Translations under genes and position numbers: made by a program | Assembly (NCBI RefSeq): GCF_015594625.1 | Contig: NZ_JADNRQ010000001.1 | Location: forward strand, 310,001-374,000 | Origin: Desulfallas sp. Bu1-1 | Lineage (GTDB): Bacteria > Bacillota > Desulfotomaculia > Desulfotomaculales > Desulfallaceae | Length of the DNA stretch: 64,000 nucleotides | Direction of reading: 5' to 3' | Shown here: positions 30,380-39,925 of the stretch, piece after piece | How the letters are laid out: each line of letters starts with the position of its first letter | Position numbering within the stretch: position 1 is the first letter of the stretch | The notes under the pieces: model-generated | Told to the model about the DNA's origin: nothing | Databases searched by the model: none | Seen by the model: only the letters and a program-made list of their open reading frames with translations

Positions 30380-31189
30380 ATGAGTAAATATAAACTGCTG
30401 GCGGTTGACCTGGATGATACACTGCTCAATGCCGAACTAAGGGTGCCGGAGCGCTCCCGGCATGCCATCGGGGCGGCCCGGGAGGCCGGGGTGCGGGTGA
30501 CCCTGGCCACGGGCCGGATGTTTCGTTCGGCGCTGCCCTTCGCCAGGGAACTGGGGGTGGAGGAATACCTGATCACCTACCAGGGTGCGCTGGTGCGGCA
30601 CGCCGTCACCGGTGAAGTGCTGTTCCACCGGCCGGTGCCCCTGGAACTGGCGCTGGAGGTCATCGAATTTGTCAACCGGTATGGTTATCACATCAATATC
30701 TACCTGGACGATAATCTTTACGTGGCCAAACATACCAGGGAAAGCGAGCTTTACATCGCCATCTCCCGCACTCCCGTGGAAGCGGTGGGGGACCTGGCCG
30801 CGTTTTTAAAGGAGCGCGCCGGGAACCCCACCAAGGTGCTGGTGGTGGCGCGGGAACAATTGCTGGACGCGCTGGCCGAAGAGGCACGGCCGCGTTTCGG
30901 CGATCATTTGCATATCACCAAGTCCAAGCCCCACTTCCTGGAATTTTCCCATCCCCTGGCCAACAAGGGCGATGCCCTGGCGGCCATTGCCCGCCATTAC
31001 GGGGTGGAGCGGGAGCAGGTGATCGCCGTGGGGGACAGCTACAACGACATCGAGATGATCGATTACGCCGGGCTGGGCGTGGTGGTGGGCAACGCCCGCC
31101 GGGAGATCAGGGACCGGGCCGATTATGTGTGCCGCTCCAACGAGGAGTGCGGGGTGGCCGAAGTGGTGGAAAAATTTATCCTGGGGTGA
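30380..31189 (+). CDS. HAD-superfamily sugar phosphatase, Cof-type
   Basis: Probable phosphatase acting on small phosphorylated metabolites, 269 residues. The HAD nucleophile motif is AVDLDDTLLNAEL (D11 and D13 of the chain), motif II lies in VTLATGRMF, and motifs III and IV in NKGDALAAIARHYGVERE and IAVGDSYNDIEMIDYAGLGVVVGNA. The Cof-type IIB cap lies in the middle. A good ribosome binding site (ATGGAGG) precedes ATG 30380. The ROK kinase starts four bases after its stop, so the two form one operon; substrate linkage to sugar phosphates is inferred only. Confidence 0.92.
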   Translation: MSKYKLLAVDLDDTLLNAELRVPERSRHAIGAAREAGVRVTLATGRMFRSALPFARELGVEEYLITYQGALVRHAVTGEVLFHRPVPLELALEVIEFVNRYGYHINIYLDDNLYVAKHTRESELYIAISRTPVEAVGDLAAFLKERAGNPTKVLVVAREQLLDALAEEARPRFGDHLHITKSKPHFLEFSHPLANKGDALAAIARHYGVEREQVIAVGDSYNDIEMIDYAGLGVVVGNARREIRDRADYVCRSNEECGVAEVVEKFILG

Positions 31190-31193
31190 TGGT

Positions 31194-32171
31194 ATGAGCC
31201 GGGATCTGGTGGTGGGGGTGGACCTGGGCGGCACCAAAATTCTGACCGTGCTGGCCGGCATGGAGGGAGATGTGCTGGCGAGGGTCAAGGTGCCGACAGG
31301 GGCCGAGCTGGGGCAAGAGCATGTAATTGATAAAATCGTGGAAACGGTACAAGCGGCGCTGCTTGAGGCGGGGGCGCCCGCCGGTTCCGTCAAGGCCGTG
31401 GGGATGGGGGTTCCCGGCCCTGTAGATGCGGATAACGGGTTCATCCATTTTGCTCCCAACCTGGGGTGGCGCGATGTGCCCCTGGGGGAAATAATGCGCC
31501 GGCGGCTTGACCTGCCCGTGTACATGGACAATGACGCCAACCTGGCCGCGCTGGGCGAGCACAGGTATGGCGCGGGCCGCGGCGCGGCCGACATGGTCTA
31601 CATAACCGTGAGCACCGGCGTGGGCGGGGGGCTCATCCTGGGCGGGCGGGTTTACCGCGGCGCGGGAGGCGGCGCCGGCGAAATCGGGCACGTTACCGTG
31701 GCGGAGGACGGTCCGGTGTGCCGCTGCGGCAACCGGGGCTGCCTGGAAGCGGTGGCCTCGGGGACGGCCATGGCCCGCCGGGCGGCCGCCCTGGTGGACG
31801 AGGGCCGCGGGGCGGGCATCCTGGCCGCCGCCGGGGGGGATAAAAACAAAATTTCCGCCAGGGCGGTGGCCCGGGCGGCCCGGGCGGGCGACGCCGCGGC
31901 GCTGGCAATACTGCGAGACGCCGGGCGTTACCTGGGCATCGCGGTGGCGGGACTGGTCAACCTGCTCAACCCCGCGGCGGTGGTGCTGGGCGGAGGGGTG
32001 ATGGAGTCGGCCGGGCTGTTCTGGGAGCCCATGCTGGAGCGGGTGCAAAGGCGCTCGCTGCCGTCCTCCCTTGAAGCGGTGCGCATTGTCAGGGCCGCCC
32101 TGGGCGGTGAATCCGGCGCGATGGGGGCCGTGGCCCTGGCTATTGAACGTGCCTCGCCAGTCAAGGCCTGA
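31194..32171 (+). CDS. ROK family glucokinase
   Basis: Probable glucose or hexose kinase feeding glycolysis, 325 residues from ATG 31194. The ATP motif is VVGVDLGGTKI at the N-terminus; the sugar-binding segment contains DNDANLAALGEHRYGAGRG; VSTGVGGGLILGG and the zinc signature CRCGNRGCLEAVASG (after GEIGH) are intact, and LNPAAVVLGGGV closes the second domain. It is co-transcribed with the HAD gene upstream. Its 3' end overlaps the convergent pgi gene by 11 bases at a partial REP sequence. Confidence 0.94.
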   Translation: MSRDLVVGVDLGGTKILTVLAGMEGDVLARVKVPTGAELGQEHVIDKIVETVQAALLEAGAPAGSVKAVGMGVPGPVDADNGFIHFAPNLGWRDVPLGEIMRRRLDLPVYMDNDANLAALGEHRYGAGRGAADMVYITVSTGVGGGLILGGRVYRGAGGGAGEIGHVTVAEDGPVCRCGNRGCLEAVASGTAMARRAAALVDEGRGAGILAAAGGDKNKISARAVARAARAGDAAALAILRDAGRYLGIAVAGLVNLLNPAAVVLGGGVMESAGLFWEPMLERVQRRSLPSSLEAVRIVRAALGGESGAMGAVALAIERASPVKA

Positions 32172-32175
32172 CCCC
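32161..32175 (-). repeat. REP-like half copy at convergent gene ends
   Basis: Minus strand GGGGTCAGGCCTTGA contains the first 12 bases of the repeat and forms the last codons and stop of pgi; the stop of the ROK gene lies in it on the plus strand. Confidence 0.55.
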
Positions 32176-33561
32176 GAAAATTTTGCGTTCCCGGTTGTAC
32201 TGTTCCACGGCTTGTTCGTATTCCGGGCGCAAGTGGCTGTAATCCTGTCTACCCATCAGGGAATAAGTGATGTTTTTGCCCTCCTCCACGCCGGGCTGGT
32301 CGTAAGGATTGATGTTCCACATTTTGGCCGTGAAGACCACCAGGGCCTCGTAGAAGTAAAACAGGGCGCCCAGAGACGTTTCGGAGATGTCCCTGACGGT
32401 GACGCGGTAGCAGGGGCGCCCCGCCCTGACCAGGCTCATTTCGGTGGACAGCTGTTCGATGAGCAGTTGTTCCTGCATGGTGTGCCCCGCAAAGTAAGCA
32501 TACTCTTTTTCGGATGGAAACTCACCCGTCAAGGCAATGTCACCGGGCACGCTGTTGATGGTCACGAAACCAAAAACCTTGTCGCCGGGGCCTTCCTTAT
32601 ATAGCTGCAGGATGGAATGCTGGTCCGTGGCCCCCAGGCTGGCGACCGGCGTGGTGCCGGCATTGATCACCTCGCCCGCCAGGGACAGCCTTTTGCCCAG
32701 GCTTTCCGCCCAGAGCTGCACGAACCACAGGCCGAACTCGTACAACAGGTTGCTGTAGGTAAAAAGCACGTGGATGGACTTGCCCCGCGCGGCCAGTTCA
32801 CCCAGGCAGGCGCCCAGGGCGAACAGGGCGTTTTGCTCCGGGGGAGTGTCAATGATATGCCGGTGGACCGCGGACGCCCCTTCCAACAGCTGCCGGCTGT
32901 CAATACCGGCGATTTCCGCGGGGAGGAAGCCCACCGAGGACAAAACGGAATACCTGCCCCCCAGGTCGCGGGGGATATGCAGCAGGTGGCAGCCCAGGTC
33001 CCTGGCGATGTGATTGATGCCGTTGTCGCCGGGGTCGCAGATGATGACGATGTCTTTGGGGTCGCCCCCCGCCGCCCTGTACTTATTGTAAAAATAGATG
33101 AACTGGGCCGCCGTTTCGGGCGTGGAACCGGATTTGCTGGTGTAGATTAACGCGGTCTTGCTCATGTCCACAAGGTTTGTCACCTGCCCGGTCACCACCG
33201 GGTCGATGTTGTCCAGGATAAACAGGCGCGGGTGATGATGTTTGGCCAGGTTGTAGAAGGGGCCCCTCAAAAACTGGTGCACGGCCCTGGCGCCCAGCGC
33301 CGAGCCGCCGATGCCCAGGAGCAATACGTTTTCGTATTTCTCCGCCAGCTTTCGGGCCAGCAATTTGATTTGCGGAATGGTGTTCGCTTCCCCGAAGGAA
33401 AGGGTAATGGGGGATTTACCATCCCTTAACGACGCTTGTACACCCGCGAATGCATCGCCATACCTGGCCGTCAGGTTATTGTAATCCTGTTCGGAAATGA
33501 AACCGGGCTCCCCCCGGCAGCTCAACAAATGCCCGACATCCACGTTGATTATTTCATGCAT
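32161..33561 (-). CDS. pgi: Glucose-6-phosphate isomerase
   Basis: Interconverts glucose-6-phosphate and fructose-6-phosphate, 466 residues. The start is ATG 33561 (MHEIINVDVG) behind GGGGGGCGTGAG; a frame to 33591 adds ten residues of leader. Visible motifs are VLLLGIGGSALGARAVHQFL, the SIS-type phosphate loop IYTSKSGSTPETAAQF, the second signature region FGLWFVQLWAESLGK, and GPGDKVFGFV. The length fits the shorter Gram-positive type. It converges on the ROK kinase gene and is probably transcribed alone. Confidence 0.95.
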   Translation of the reverse strand: MHEIINVDVGHLLSCRGEPGFISEQDYNNLTARYGDAFAGVQASLRDGKSPITLSFGEANTIPQIKLLARKLAEKYENVLLLGIGGSALGARAVHQFLRGPFYNLAKHHHPRLFILDNIDPVVTGQVTNLVDMSKTALIYTSKSGSTPETAAQFIYFYNKYRAAGGDPKDIVIICDPGDNGINHIARDLGCHLLHIPRDLGGRYSVLSSVGFLPAEIAGIDSRQLLEGASAVHRHIIDTPPEQNALFALGACLGELAARGKSIHVLFTYSNLLYEFGLWFVQLWAESLGKRLSLAGEVINAGTTPVASLGATDQHSILQLYKEGPGDKVFGFVTINSVPGDIALTGEFPSEKEYAYFAGHTMQEQLLIEQLSTEMSLVRAGRPCYRVTVRDISETSLGALFYFYEALVVFTAKMWNINPYDQPGVEEGKNITYSLMGRQDYSHLRPEYEQAVEQYNRERKIFGVRP

Positions 33562-34076
33562 GTTCTCACGCCCCCCTAAAATATTTATCATTTAAGTTTG
33601 GCAATACCAAGGCAAATTTATTATCGTCCCTTTGCCGCAACCCGCCGTGACGCCCGGCAACCGGCCGGGGCGCTATGTAAATATACAACCCGACGCCAAA
33701 TAATATTCCTTTTCCCGGCTGGTGAAATTATTAACTAATGCGGGTAAGAGGTTATTTATATTAGCCGGCGAATATTTTACTTGTTGCGAGCAAGATTATT
33801 CGGTAGAAGTGAAAAAAACGGGTTCACGGCCGCCCTGCGGGTATTTGCGGTGAAGTCACATTAAATTGATTGACTTTAACTTCAAAACCACCGGAGCGCC
33901 AGATACAAGTACCGGGTTTTTGCAGCAAAATCATTGATTTAATTATACTATATACATATTCTAATCCTTTTTACCATAAAGAAAAATTTTTACCAGAAGA
34001 AAAACCAGCAGGGTTTCCAAATCACCAGCAATGATGCAGTGTTTGAAATTTAAATCCAATACCAGAGGGAGCAGCG
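33562..34076. other. 515-base divergent intergenic region
   Basis: Lies between the diverging pgi and PHP genes and should hold both promoters. It is AT-rich (for example TATTTATATTAG near 33755 and TAATTATACTATATACAT near 33938). Apart from a MITE right-end fragment at 33888 I see no gene or conserved RNA. Confidence 0.45.
33888..33938 (+). repeat. MITE-like element, right-end fragment (copy G)
   Basis: ACCACCGGAGCGCCAGATAC...GTACCGGGTTTTTGCAGC then AAAATCA: the right 45-50 bases of the element only. Confidence 0.75.
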
Positions 34077-34904
34077 ATGGTTATGGAATTTTTTGCCGAC
34101 TGGCACACTCACACCAGTTACAGCGACGGCCGCGCCACGCCGGAAGAGATGGTGGCGGCGGCGGCCCGGCGCGGGCTGGCCGAGGTGGCCATTACCGACC
34201 ACGGTCCCCGGGGCATGTTCATCGGCGTCAGGGATGCTGAAACGTACCTGGAAATCAAGAAATTAGCCGGGAAGCTCGGCGAAAAATACGGGGTGCGGGT
34301 GCTGGTGGGCGCCGAGGCCAATGTGACGGGCCTGGACGGGGGATTGGACGTGCCCCGGGAAATCACCGGGGAACTGGACATCCTGATTGCCGGCCTGCAC
34401 CCCCAGGTCTGGTGCAGGCCCCTGCGGGAGACCCTGACCTGGATTCTGCCCAACCAGGTGGGGCGTTATATCAGCCGGGTACGGGACAGCATGCGCAACG
34501 CCAATACCACTGCGCTGGTGGCCGCCGTGCACAAAAACCCGCTTACATTTGTCAGCCACCCCGGTTTAATGATGGCGGTGGACCTGGACGAAGTGGCCCG
34601 CGCCTGCGCCGCGACCGGCTGCGCCATGGAAATAAACACAGGCCATCATTACGACCGGGACGGGGTGGTGCAGGCGGCGCTGCGTTGGGGAGCGCGCCTG
34701 GTGGTGAACAGCGACGCCCATTTTCCCGAAACCGTGGGGGACCTGGCTGCGGGCGCCGCCCTGCTGGACAAGTACAGTGTTCCGCCGGAACTGGTGCTGA
34801 ACGCCGGGAAAACCGCTTCCAAAGCAGAGGTCGTACCAGGTGATAAGCAAAGCCGTGTATTTATACCGCCGGCTCGAACCCGTTCAAACGTAAGATTGAT
34901 TTAA
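34077..34904 (+). CDS. PHP domain phosphoesterase with element-derived C-terminus
   Basis: A 275-residue PHP-family metal-dependent phosphoesterase, substrate unknown. The metal-binding motifs are FADWHTHTSYSDGRATPEEMV, AITDHGPRGMFIG, VLVGAEANVTGLDG, TFVSHPGLMMAVDL and LVVNSDAHFPETVGD. ATG 34077 follows GAGGGAGC. In related Clostridia a PHP gene sits beside rapZ-yvcK, as here. The final codons (RLI and TAA) are provided by the left terminal repeat of a MITE-like element beginning at 34896, so the native C-terminus may have been truncated or changed. Confidence 0.9.
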   Translation: MVMEFFADWHTHTSYSDGRATPEEMVAAAARRGLAEVAITDHGPRGMFIGVRDAETYLEIKKLAGKLGEKYGVRVLVGAEANVTGLDGGLDVPREITGELDILIAGLHPQVWCRPLRETLTWILPNQVGRYISRVRDSMRNANTTALVAAVHKNPLTFVSHPGLMMAVDLDEVARACAATGCAMEINTGHHYDRDGVVQAALRWGARLVVNSDAHFPETVGDLAAGAALLDKYSVPPELVLNAGKTASKAEVVPGDKQSRVFIPPARTRSNVRLI

Positions 34905-34980
34905 CTGCAAAAACACCACAGCGGCAGGCGATCCGGCGGATTTCCGGAGTGAGTGGAACACTGGATGCGGTCTCTTAGCG
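34896..34980 (+). repeat. MITE-like element, left-end fragment (copy D)
   Basis: TTGATTTAACTGCAAAAAC at 34896-34914 is the left terminal repeat, followed by the CAGGCGATCCGGCGGATTTC and GGAGTGAGTGG blocks; the rest of the element is missing. Confidence 0.85.
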
Positions 34981-35007
34981 GAATGGCGGATAAACAAATA
35001 AATATCC

Positions 35008-35044
35008 GGCGACCGACCACAGACCACCGGCGACCGGCGACCAA
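35008..35044 (+). repeat. CGACC-type short tandem repeat, copy 1
   Basis: CCGGCGACCGACCACAGACC followed by ACCGGCGACCGGCGACC, directly upstream of the rapZ ribosome binding site. Related clusters are at 38700, 41646 and 43807. Confidence 0.7.
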
Positions 35045-35062
35045 ACAGGGAGGGATGGATTT

Positions 35063-35929
35063 ATGCCGTCACGCATGGTAATCGTTACCGGACTTTCCGG
35101 GGCCGGTAAAACCCAGGCCATGCGCAGCCTGGAGGACCTGGGTTATTTTTGCGTGGACAACCTTCCGCCCACCCTGATACCAAAATTTGCCGAATTGTGT
35201 GCACAAACGGCCCGCCGCATTAATAATATAGCATTAGTGGTGGATATCCGGGGTGGGGAGTTTTTCCGGGACCTGTCGGAGGTGCTGGACGAACTGGAGC
35301 GGGGCGAAATAAATTTTGAAGTGTTGTTCCTGGAGGCATCGGATGATGTGCTGGTGCGGCGCTACAAAGAATCGCGCCGGCGCCATCCCCTCGGCACGCA
35401 CGGCGAGGTGCTGCGGTACATCCGGGAGGAACGGGCGCTGCTGGAAGAAATCCGGGGCCGCTCCAACACCATCATCGATACTTCCAACCTGACCCCCCGG
35501 CAATTAAAGGAAAAACTGACTGATTTATTCGGCGGCGACGCAAATACGCCCCAGTTGTTGATTACTGTGATATCTTTCGGCTTTAAGCACGGGATCCCCC
35601 TGGACAGCGACCTGGTGATCGACGTGCGCTTTTTGCCGAACCCGTATTACGACCCGGTGATGCGTCCTCTGACGGGCAATGACCCGGCCGTTGAGGAATA
35701 TGTCTTCCGCTCGCCGGTGACGACCGAATTTATGAAGAAATTCACCGACCTGGTGGAGTTTCTGATCCCTTGCTACATCAAGGAAGGCAAAACCACGCTG
35801 ATGATCGCCATCGGGTGCACCGGCGGCATGCACCGCTCGGTGGCTCTGGCCAACCGCCTGGGTGAAATTTTGAAAAAAAAGGATTACCGGGTTACCGTGC
35901 GCCACCGGGATATCGGCAGGAGCAGTTAG
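35063..35929 (+). CDS. rapZ: RapZ/YvcJ family nucleotide-binding protein
   Basis: A 288-residue P-loop protein. Walker [28 protein letters not shown] is at the N-terminus and the conserved C-terminal domain reads [27 protein letters not shown]... [13 protein letters not shown]. In E. coli RapZ is an RNA adaptor that senses GlcN6P; in Bacillus YvcJ is a GTPase affecting competence and, with YvcK and WhiA, forms a conserved neighbourhood. AGGGAGGG precedes ATG 35063. yvcK follows 47 bases on and whiA is further downstream. Confidence 0.96.
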   Translation: MPSRMVIVTGLSGAGKTQAMRSLEDLGYFCVDNLPPTLIPKFAELCAQTARRINNIALVVDIRGGEFFRDLSEVLDELERGEINFEVLFLEASDDVLVRRYKESRRRHPLGTHGEVLRYIREERALLEEIRGRSNTIIDTSNLTPRQLKEKLTDLFGGDANTPQLLITVISFGFKHGIPLDSDLVIDVRFLPNPYYDPVMRPLTGNDPAVEEYVFRSPVTTEFMKKFTDLVEFLIPCYIKEGKTTLMIAIGCTGGMHRSVALANRLGEILKKKDYRVTVRHRDIGRSS

Positions 35930-35976
35930 CGGTTGGCCGCTGTCCTTGCCGCACACAGTTTGGGGGTGCTTGCGGA

Positions 35977-37314
35977 ATGAAAATCAAGTGGTTGTACCCG
36001 GGCATGGGCGTGAAACGCTGGATTAGCCTGGCATTGCTGGGTATTCTGCTGGTGACCGCCGGCGGTATTCTGCTTGCCGGCTCGCTTTTTACAGCCGCCC
36101 GGGAATTGCTGGGAACATTTTATTACAGCATTATTGGCGGGTATTTTCTGTGGATCCCCGCCGCGCTGGTGATGCTGGCGGGCGCCGCCCTGGCGGTGTT
36201 CGGTTCGCTGCGGGCCTTCCGGGCGGTGGTGGCGCCCGTGATGCCGGGGGAGAACAGCCTGGTGGATATTATTTACGCCAACCGGTACCTGGAAAGAGGG
36301 CCGCGGGTGGTGGTGATCGGCGGCGGCACCGGAGCGCCGGTTTTGCTGAGAGGGCTCAAGGAATATACCGGCAACCTCACGGCCATTGTCACGGTGGCCG
36401 ACGACGGCGGCAGTTCGGGCCGGCTGCGGGGGGACCTGGGCATACTCCCGCCGGGTGATGTCCGCAACTGCCTGGTGGCGCTGGCCCACCGCGAGCCGCT
36501 GATGGAGGAACTGCTGCAGTATCGCTTCCCTTCCGGAGAATTGAAGGGGCATAACATGGGCAACCTGCTGCTGGCTGCCCTGTGCGACGCCACCGGCGGC
36601 TTTGACCGGGCGGTGCGCAGCCTGAGCCGGGTGCTGGCGGTGCGCGGGCAAGTGCTGCCCGTAACCCTGGCCGACGTCCGGCTATGCGCTGAAATGGAAG
36701 ATGGAACGGTGGTGCACGGTGAATCAAGGATTCCGGCCAGCGGCGGCAGGATTAAGCGCGTCTTTCTGGACCCGGGCGCTTGCCGGCCCACCGGGGAGGC
36801 GCTGGAAGCCATCCGTGAGGCCGACGCCATTATCATGGGGCCGGGCAGCATCTACACCAGCATACTGCCCAATTTGCTGGTGCCGGGTATTGCCGAGGCC
36901 ATCGCCGGTTCCAGGGCCGTTAAAATCTACGTTTGTAATGTGATGACCCAGCCCGGTGAGACGGAAGGTTATACCGCTTCCCGCCACTTGCAGGCATTAT
37001 TTGACCACGCCGGTAAAATAGTTGATTATATGATTGTCAACACCGGGACCATCCCGGGCAGGTTACTGACCCGTTACCGCAAGGAGGGGGCGGCGCCCGT
37101 GGAGGCCGATCTGGAGGCCATCCGGGACATGGGGGTAATCCCCGTGGCGGAAAAACTGGTGCAGGAGGGCGAACTGGTGCGGCACCACCCCGACAAGCTG
37201 GCCCGCCTGGTGATGCGGCTGATCGGCGACCGTCACCCGGACCGGGTGGTGTTGCTGAACAACTATCTCGCCCGGCGGCAGAACCAAAACGGGCGGGACA
37301 GCGCCATTTTATAA
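35977..37314 (+). CDS. yvcK: YvcK/GlmR-type protein with N-terminal membrane anchor
   Basis: A 445-residue protein. Residues about 100-420 form the CofD/YvcK (2-phospho-L-lactate transferase-like) domain: VVVIGGGTGAPVLLRGLKEYTGNLTAIVTVADDGGSSGRLR and PPGDVRNCLVAL, later IIMGPGSIYTSILPNLLVPGI. In Bacillus GlmR binds UDP-GlcNAc and steers carbon into cell-wall precursors. The first ~85 residues contain two transmembrane helices (about 17-35 and 50-75), absent from the ~320-residue cytoplasmic Bacillus protein, so this form should be membrane-bound. ATG 35977 follows GGGGGTGC. It lies between rapZ and the cysteine desulfurase gene. Confidence 0.95.
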   Translation: MKIKWLYPGMGVKRWISLALLGILLVTAGGILLAGSLFTAARELLGTFYYSIIGGYFLWIPAALVMLAGAALAVFGSLRAFRAVVAPVMPGENSLVDIIYANRYLERGPRVVVIGGGTGAPVLLRGLKEYTGNLTAIVTVADDGGSSGRLRGDLGILPPGDVRNCLVALAHREPLMEELLQYRFPSGELKGHNMGNLLLAALCDATGGFDRAVRSLSRVLAVRGQVLPVTLADVRLCAEMEDGTVVHGESRIPASGGRIKRVFLDPGACRPTGEALEAIREADAIIMGPGSIYTSILPNLLVPGIAEAIAGSRAVKIYVCNVMTQPGETEGYTASRHLQALFDHAGKIVDYMIVNTGTIPGRLLTRYRKEGAAPVEADLEAIRDMGVIPVAEKLVQEGELVRHHPDKLARLVMRLIGDRHPDRVVLLNNYLARRQNQNGRDSAIL

Positions 37315-37380
37315 TGATATATAATAAAACATGGGATAATATAGACTGGTTGGTAATTCGAAGGCGCATAAGGAGGATAT

Positions 37381-38559
37381 ATGGCGATCCGGGAAGTATA
37401 TTTGGACAACAGCGCCACCACCCGGCCCTTGCCGGAAGTGGTCAGGGCCGTGGTGGACGCACTGGAAAACAATTACGGCAACCCGTCATCGTTGCACCGC
37501 AAGGGAGTTGAGGCCGGGCGGGTGGTGACCAGGGCCCGGGAGGCGGTGGCGGCCAGCCTGGGTGTCGCGCCGGCTGAAATTGTGTTTACCGGCGCGGGCA
37601 GCGAAGCCGTAAACCTGGCGATTAAGGGCGCGCGGCCCGGCAAGCGGGGCAGGCATGTCATCACCACCGCGGTGGAACACCACGCCGTTTTAAACGCCTG
37701 CGCGCAGCTCAAGGAACAGGGAATTGAAGTAACGGTGCTGCCGGTGGACGCCGCGGGCGTGGTGGATCCGGAGCGTCTGGCGGCGGAACTGCGGGACGAT
37801 ACCTACCTGGTATCAATAATGTATGTTAACAATGAAGTGGGGGCGGTGCAACCACTGGTTGAAATCGCCGCGGTGATCGGAGCAGCCCGCAAGGCCGGGC
37901 GACGGCTATTGTGGCATGTCGACGCGGTGCAGGCTTACGGTAAGCTGCCGCTGCGCCCCAGGGAGCTTGGGGTGGACCTGCTTTCGATCAGCGCCCACAA
38001 GGTGCACGGCCCCAAGGGCGTGGGGGCGCTGTACGTGGCGCCGCACACCCCGCTGCAGCCTCTGGTGGCCGGCGGGGGGCAGGAGTGGGGGCTGCGTTCG
38101 GGCACCGAGAATGTGCCCGGTATTGCCGGGTTCGGCGTGGCCGCGGAGATGATCGCCCGGGAGGGCCACCTCGCGGCGGATAGACTCCGGCCCCTGAAAA
38201 AGAGACTGGTGGAGGGAATTCTGGCGGCCGTGCCGGGAGCCGTGCTGAACGGGCCGGCGTGCGACAAGGAAAACCCCCGCTGCGCCCCGCATATCGCCAA
38301 CATTTCTTTCCCCGGCCTGCGCGGGGAAATCCTGGTGCACTCCCTGGAAGGGCGGGGGATTTACGTTTCCACCGGTTCGGCCTGTTCCTCCGGGAAAAAG
38401 CCCGGCAGCCATGTGCTGCAGGCCATGGGGTTAAAGGAGGATGTAGTGGAGGGAGCCATCCGGTTCAGCCTGTCCATCACGAACACGGAAGAGGAAATCG
38501 ATTACGCGGTGAAGAACACCGCGGCGGTGGTGGAAGAATTAAGAGCGCTGTACGGCTGA
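37381..38559 (+). CDS. Cysteine desulfurase (NifS/IscS class)
   Basis: PLP enzyme delivering sulfur from cysteine, 392 residues. YLDNSATTRPLPEVV opens the chain; VEHHAVLNACAQL contains the PLP-stacking histidine, SAHKVHGPKGVGALYV the PLP lysine, and STGSACSSGKK the catalytic cysteine loop. AAGGAGGAT precedes ATG 37381. The next gene is thiI, whose product accepts this sulfur for 4-thiouridine in tRNA, so the pair probably works together as in Bacillus NifZ-ThiI. It is not next to iscU or suf genes. Confidence 0.95.
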   Translation: MAIREVYLDNSATTRPLPEVVRAVVDALENNYGNPSSLHRKGVEAGRVVTRAREAVAASLGVAPAEIVFTGAGSEAVNLAIKGARPGKRGRHVITTAVEHHAVLNACAQLKEQGIEVTVLPVDAAGVVDPERLAAELRDDTYLVSIMYVNNEVGAVQPLVEIAAVIGAARKAGRRLLWHVDAVQAYGKLPLRPRELGVDLLSISAHKVHGPKGVGALYVAPHTPLQPLVAGGGQEWGLRSGTENVPGIAGFGVAAEMIAREGHLAADRLRPLKKRLVEGILAAVPGAVLNGPACDKENPRCAPHIANISFPGLRGEILVHSLEGRGIYVSTGSACSSGKKPGSHVLQAMGLKEDVVEGAIRFSLSITNTEEEIDYAVKNTAAVVEELRALYG

Positions 38560-38699
38560 TCGCGGCAGGTCTTTGCCTGTATCCGGCGCCATTGCCTTGG
38601 CGGTTTTCCCGCCAGGTGCCGGTGGTTTCCCCTGCGTCCGGAATGCTTCACGCCGGCGGGACTATGGTGCACCGGACGGATTGCCGCCGGCGAATACCG

Positions 38700-38717
38700 T
38701 CCACCGGCCACCGACGA
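38700..38717 (+). repeat. CGACC-type short repeat, copy 2
   Basis: TCCACCGGCCACCGACGA just before the thiI ribosome binding site; the same motif family as at 35008, 41646 and 43807. Confidence 0.55.
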
Positions 38718-38734
38718 CGAATACGAGGTGAACC

Positions 38735-39919
38735 ATGTACAATACATATTTAATCCGCTATGGAGAAATAGGGCTGAAGGGCAAAAACAGGCCTCAATTC
38801 GAGCGCCGTTTAATGGATAATATCAAGCGGGCCTTGAAAAAGGTGGGACCCGCCAGGGTGGAACGCGTCTACGGCCGCCTGGTGGTGGAAAGCGAGGCCG
38901 ACCCGGCCCGGGTCCTGGAAAGGCTAAGCAGAGTGTTCGGCATCGTGGGCATCAGCCCGGTGCTCCGCCTGCCCCTGGACGAGGAGGCCATTTGCGCGGG
39001 CGCGCTGGAAGTTCTGCGGGACGCAGCCGGGCGCGTGCAGCCGCCCGCCGGATCGCCCCTTACTTTCAAAGTGGAGGCCAGGCGCTCCAACAAGGCGTTC
39101 CCCCGGACGTCGCCGGAACTGAACGGGCTGGTGGGCGGTTATTTGCTGAAAAATTACCCCGGCCTGAAGGTGGATGTGCATAATCCCCTGGTCAGGGTCG
39201 GGGTTGAAATCAGGGAGAAAAACGCTTTTGTTTATGCCGCCGAAGTGCCCGGCGCAGGCGGCCTGCCCGTGGGGGCGGCCGGCAAGGCGCTGCTGCTCAT
39301 TTCAGGGGGCATAGACAGCCCCGTGGCCGGTTGGATGGCCATGAAGCGGGGCATTGAGATCGAAGCGGCGCATTTTTACAGCTTCCCCTTCACCGGGGAA
39401 AAGTCCCTGGAAAAGGTGCGCGATCTCTGCCGCGTTCTGGCGGGCTACACCGCCCGGATCAGGTTACACGTCGTGCATTTTACCGAGATTCAAAAAGAAA
39501 TTCAAAAGCATTGTCCCGAGGAACTGCGGGTAACCATCATGCGGCGGATGATGTTCCGCCTGGCCGCCCGCATTGCCCGGCAACGGGGGGCGCTGGCCCT
39601 GGTGACGGGCGAAAGCGTGGGCCAGGTGGCCAGCCAGACCCTGGAGAGTATGCTGGTGATCAACCGGGTGGTGGACATCCCGGTGCTGCGCCCCCTGGTG
39701 GGCATGGACAAGCTGGAGATCATCCAGCGGGCACAGAACATCGGCACCTACGATCTTTCGATACTGCCCTACGAAGACTGCTGCACCCTGTTTTTGCCCA
39801 AGCACCCGGCCACCAGGCCCCGCCCGGATCAGGCGGAGCGGGCTGAAGAACCGCTGGCCGTGGAGGAGTTGCTGAACGGGGCCCTGGAGTGGACGGTTAT
39901 GGAGGAAATAAGGGGGTGA
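38735..39919 (+). CDS. thiI: tRNA 4-thiouridine synthase ThiI
   Basis: Adenylates and thiolates U8 of tRNA; 394 residues. An N-terminal ferredoxin-like plus THUMP domain is followed by the PP-loop ATPase motif LLISGGIDSPVAGWMAMKRG near residue 187 and the later PYEDCCTLFLPKHPATRP. The chain ends without the C-terminal rhodanese domain of E. coli ThiI, the usual Gram-positive form, which relies on an external sulfur relay: the cysteine desulfurase just upstream. GAGGTGA lies before ATG 38735. whiA starts seven bases after its stop. Confidence 0.95.
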   Translation: MYNTYLIRYGEIGLKGKNRPQFERRLMDNIKRALKKVGPARVERVYGRLVVESEADPARVLERLSRVFGIVGISPVLRLPLDEEAICAGALEVLRDAAGRVQPPAGSPLTFKVEARRSNKAFPRTSPELNGLVGGYLLKNYPGLKVDVHNPLVRVGVEIREKNAFVYAAEVPGAGGLPVGAAGKALLLISGGIDSPVAGWMAMKRGIEIEAAHFYSFPFTGEKSLEKVRDLCRVLAGYTARIRLHVVHFTEIQKEIQKHCPEELRVTIMRRMMFRLAARIARQRGALALVTGESVGQVASQTLESMLVINRVVDIPVLRPLVGMDKLEIIQRAQNIGTYDLSILPYEDCCTLFLPKHPATRPRPDQAERAEEPLAVEELLNGALEWTVMEEIRG

Positions 39920-39925
39920 GCCTCC

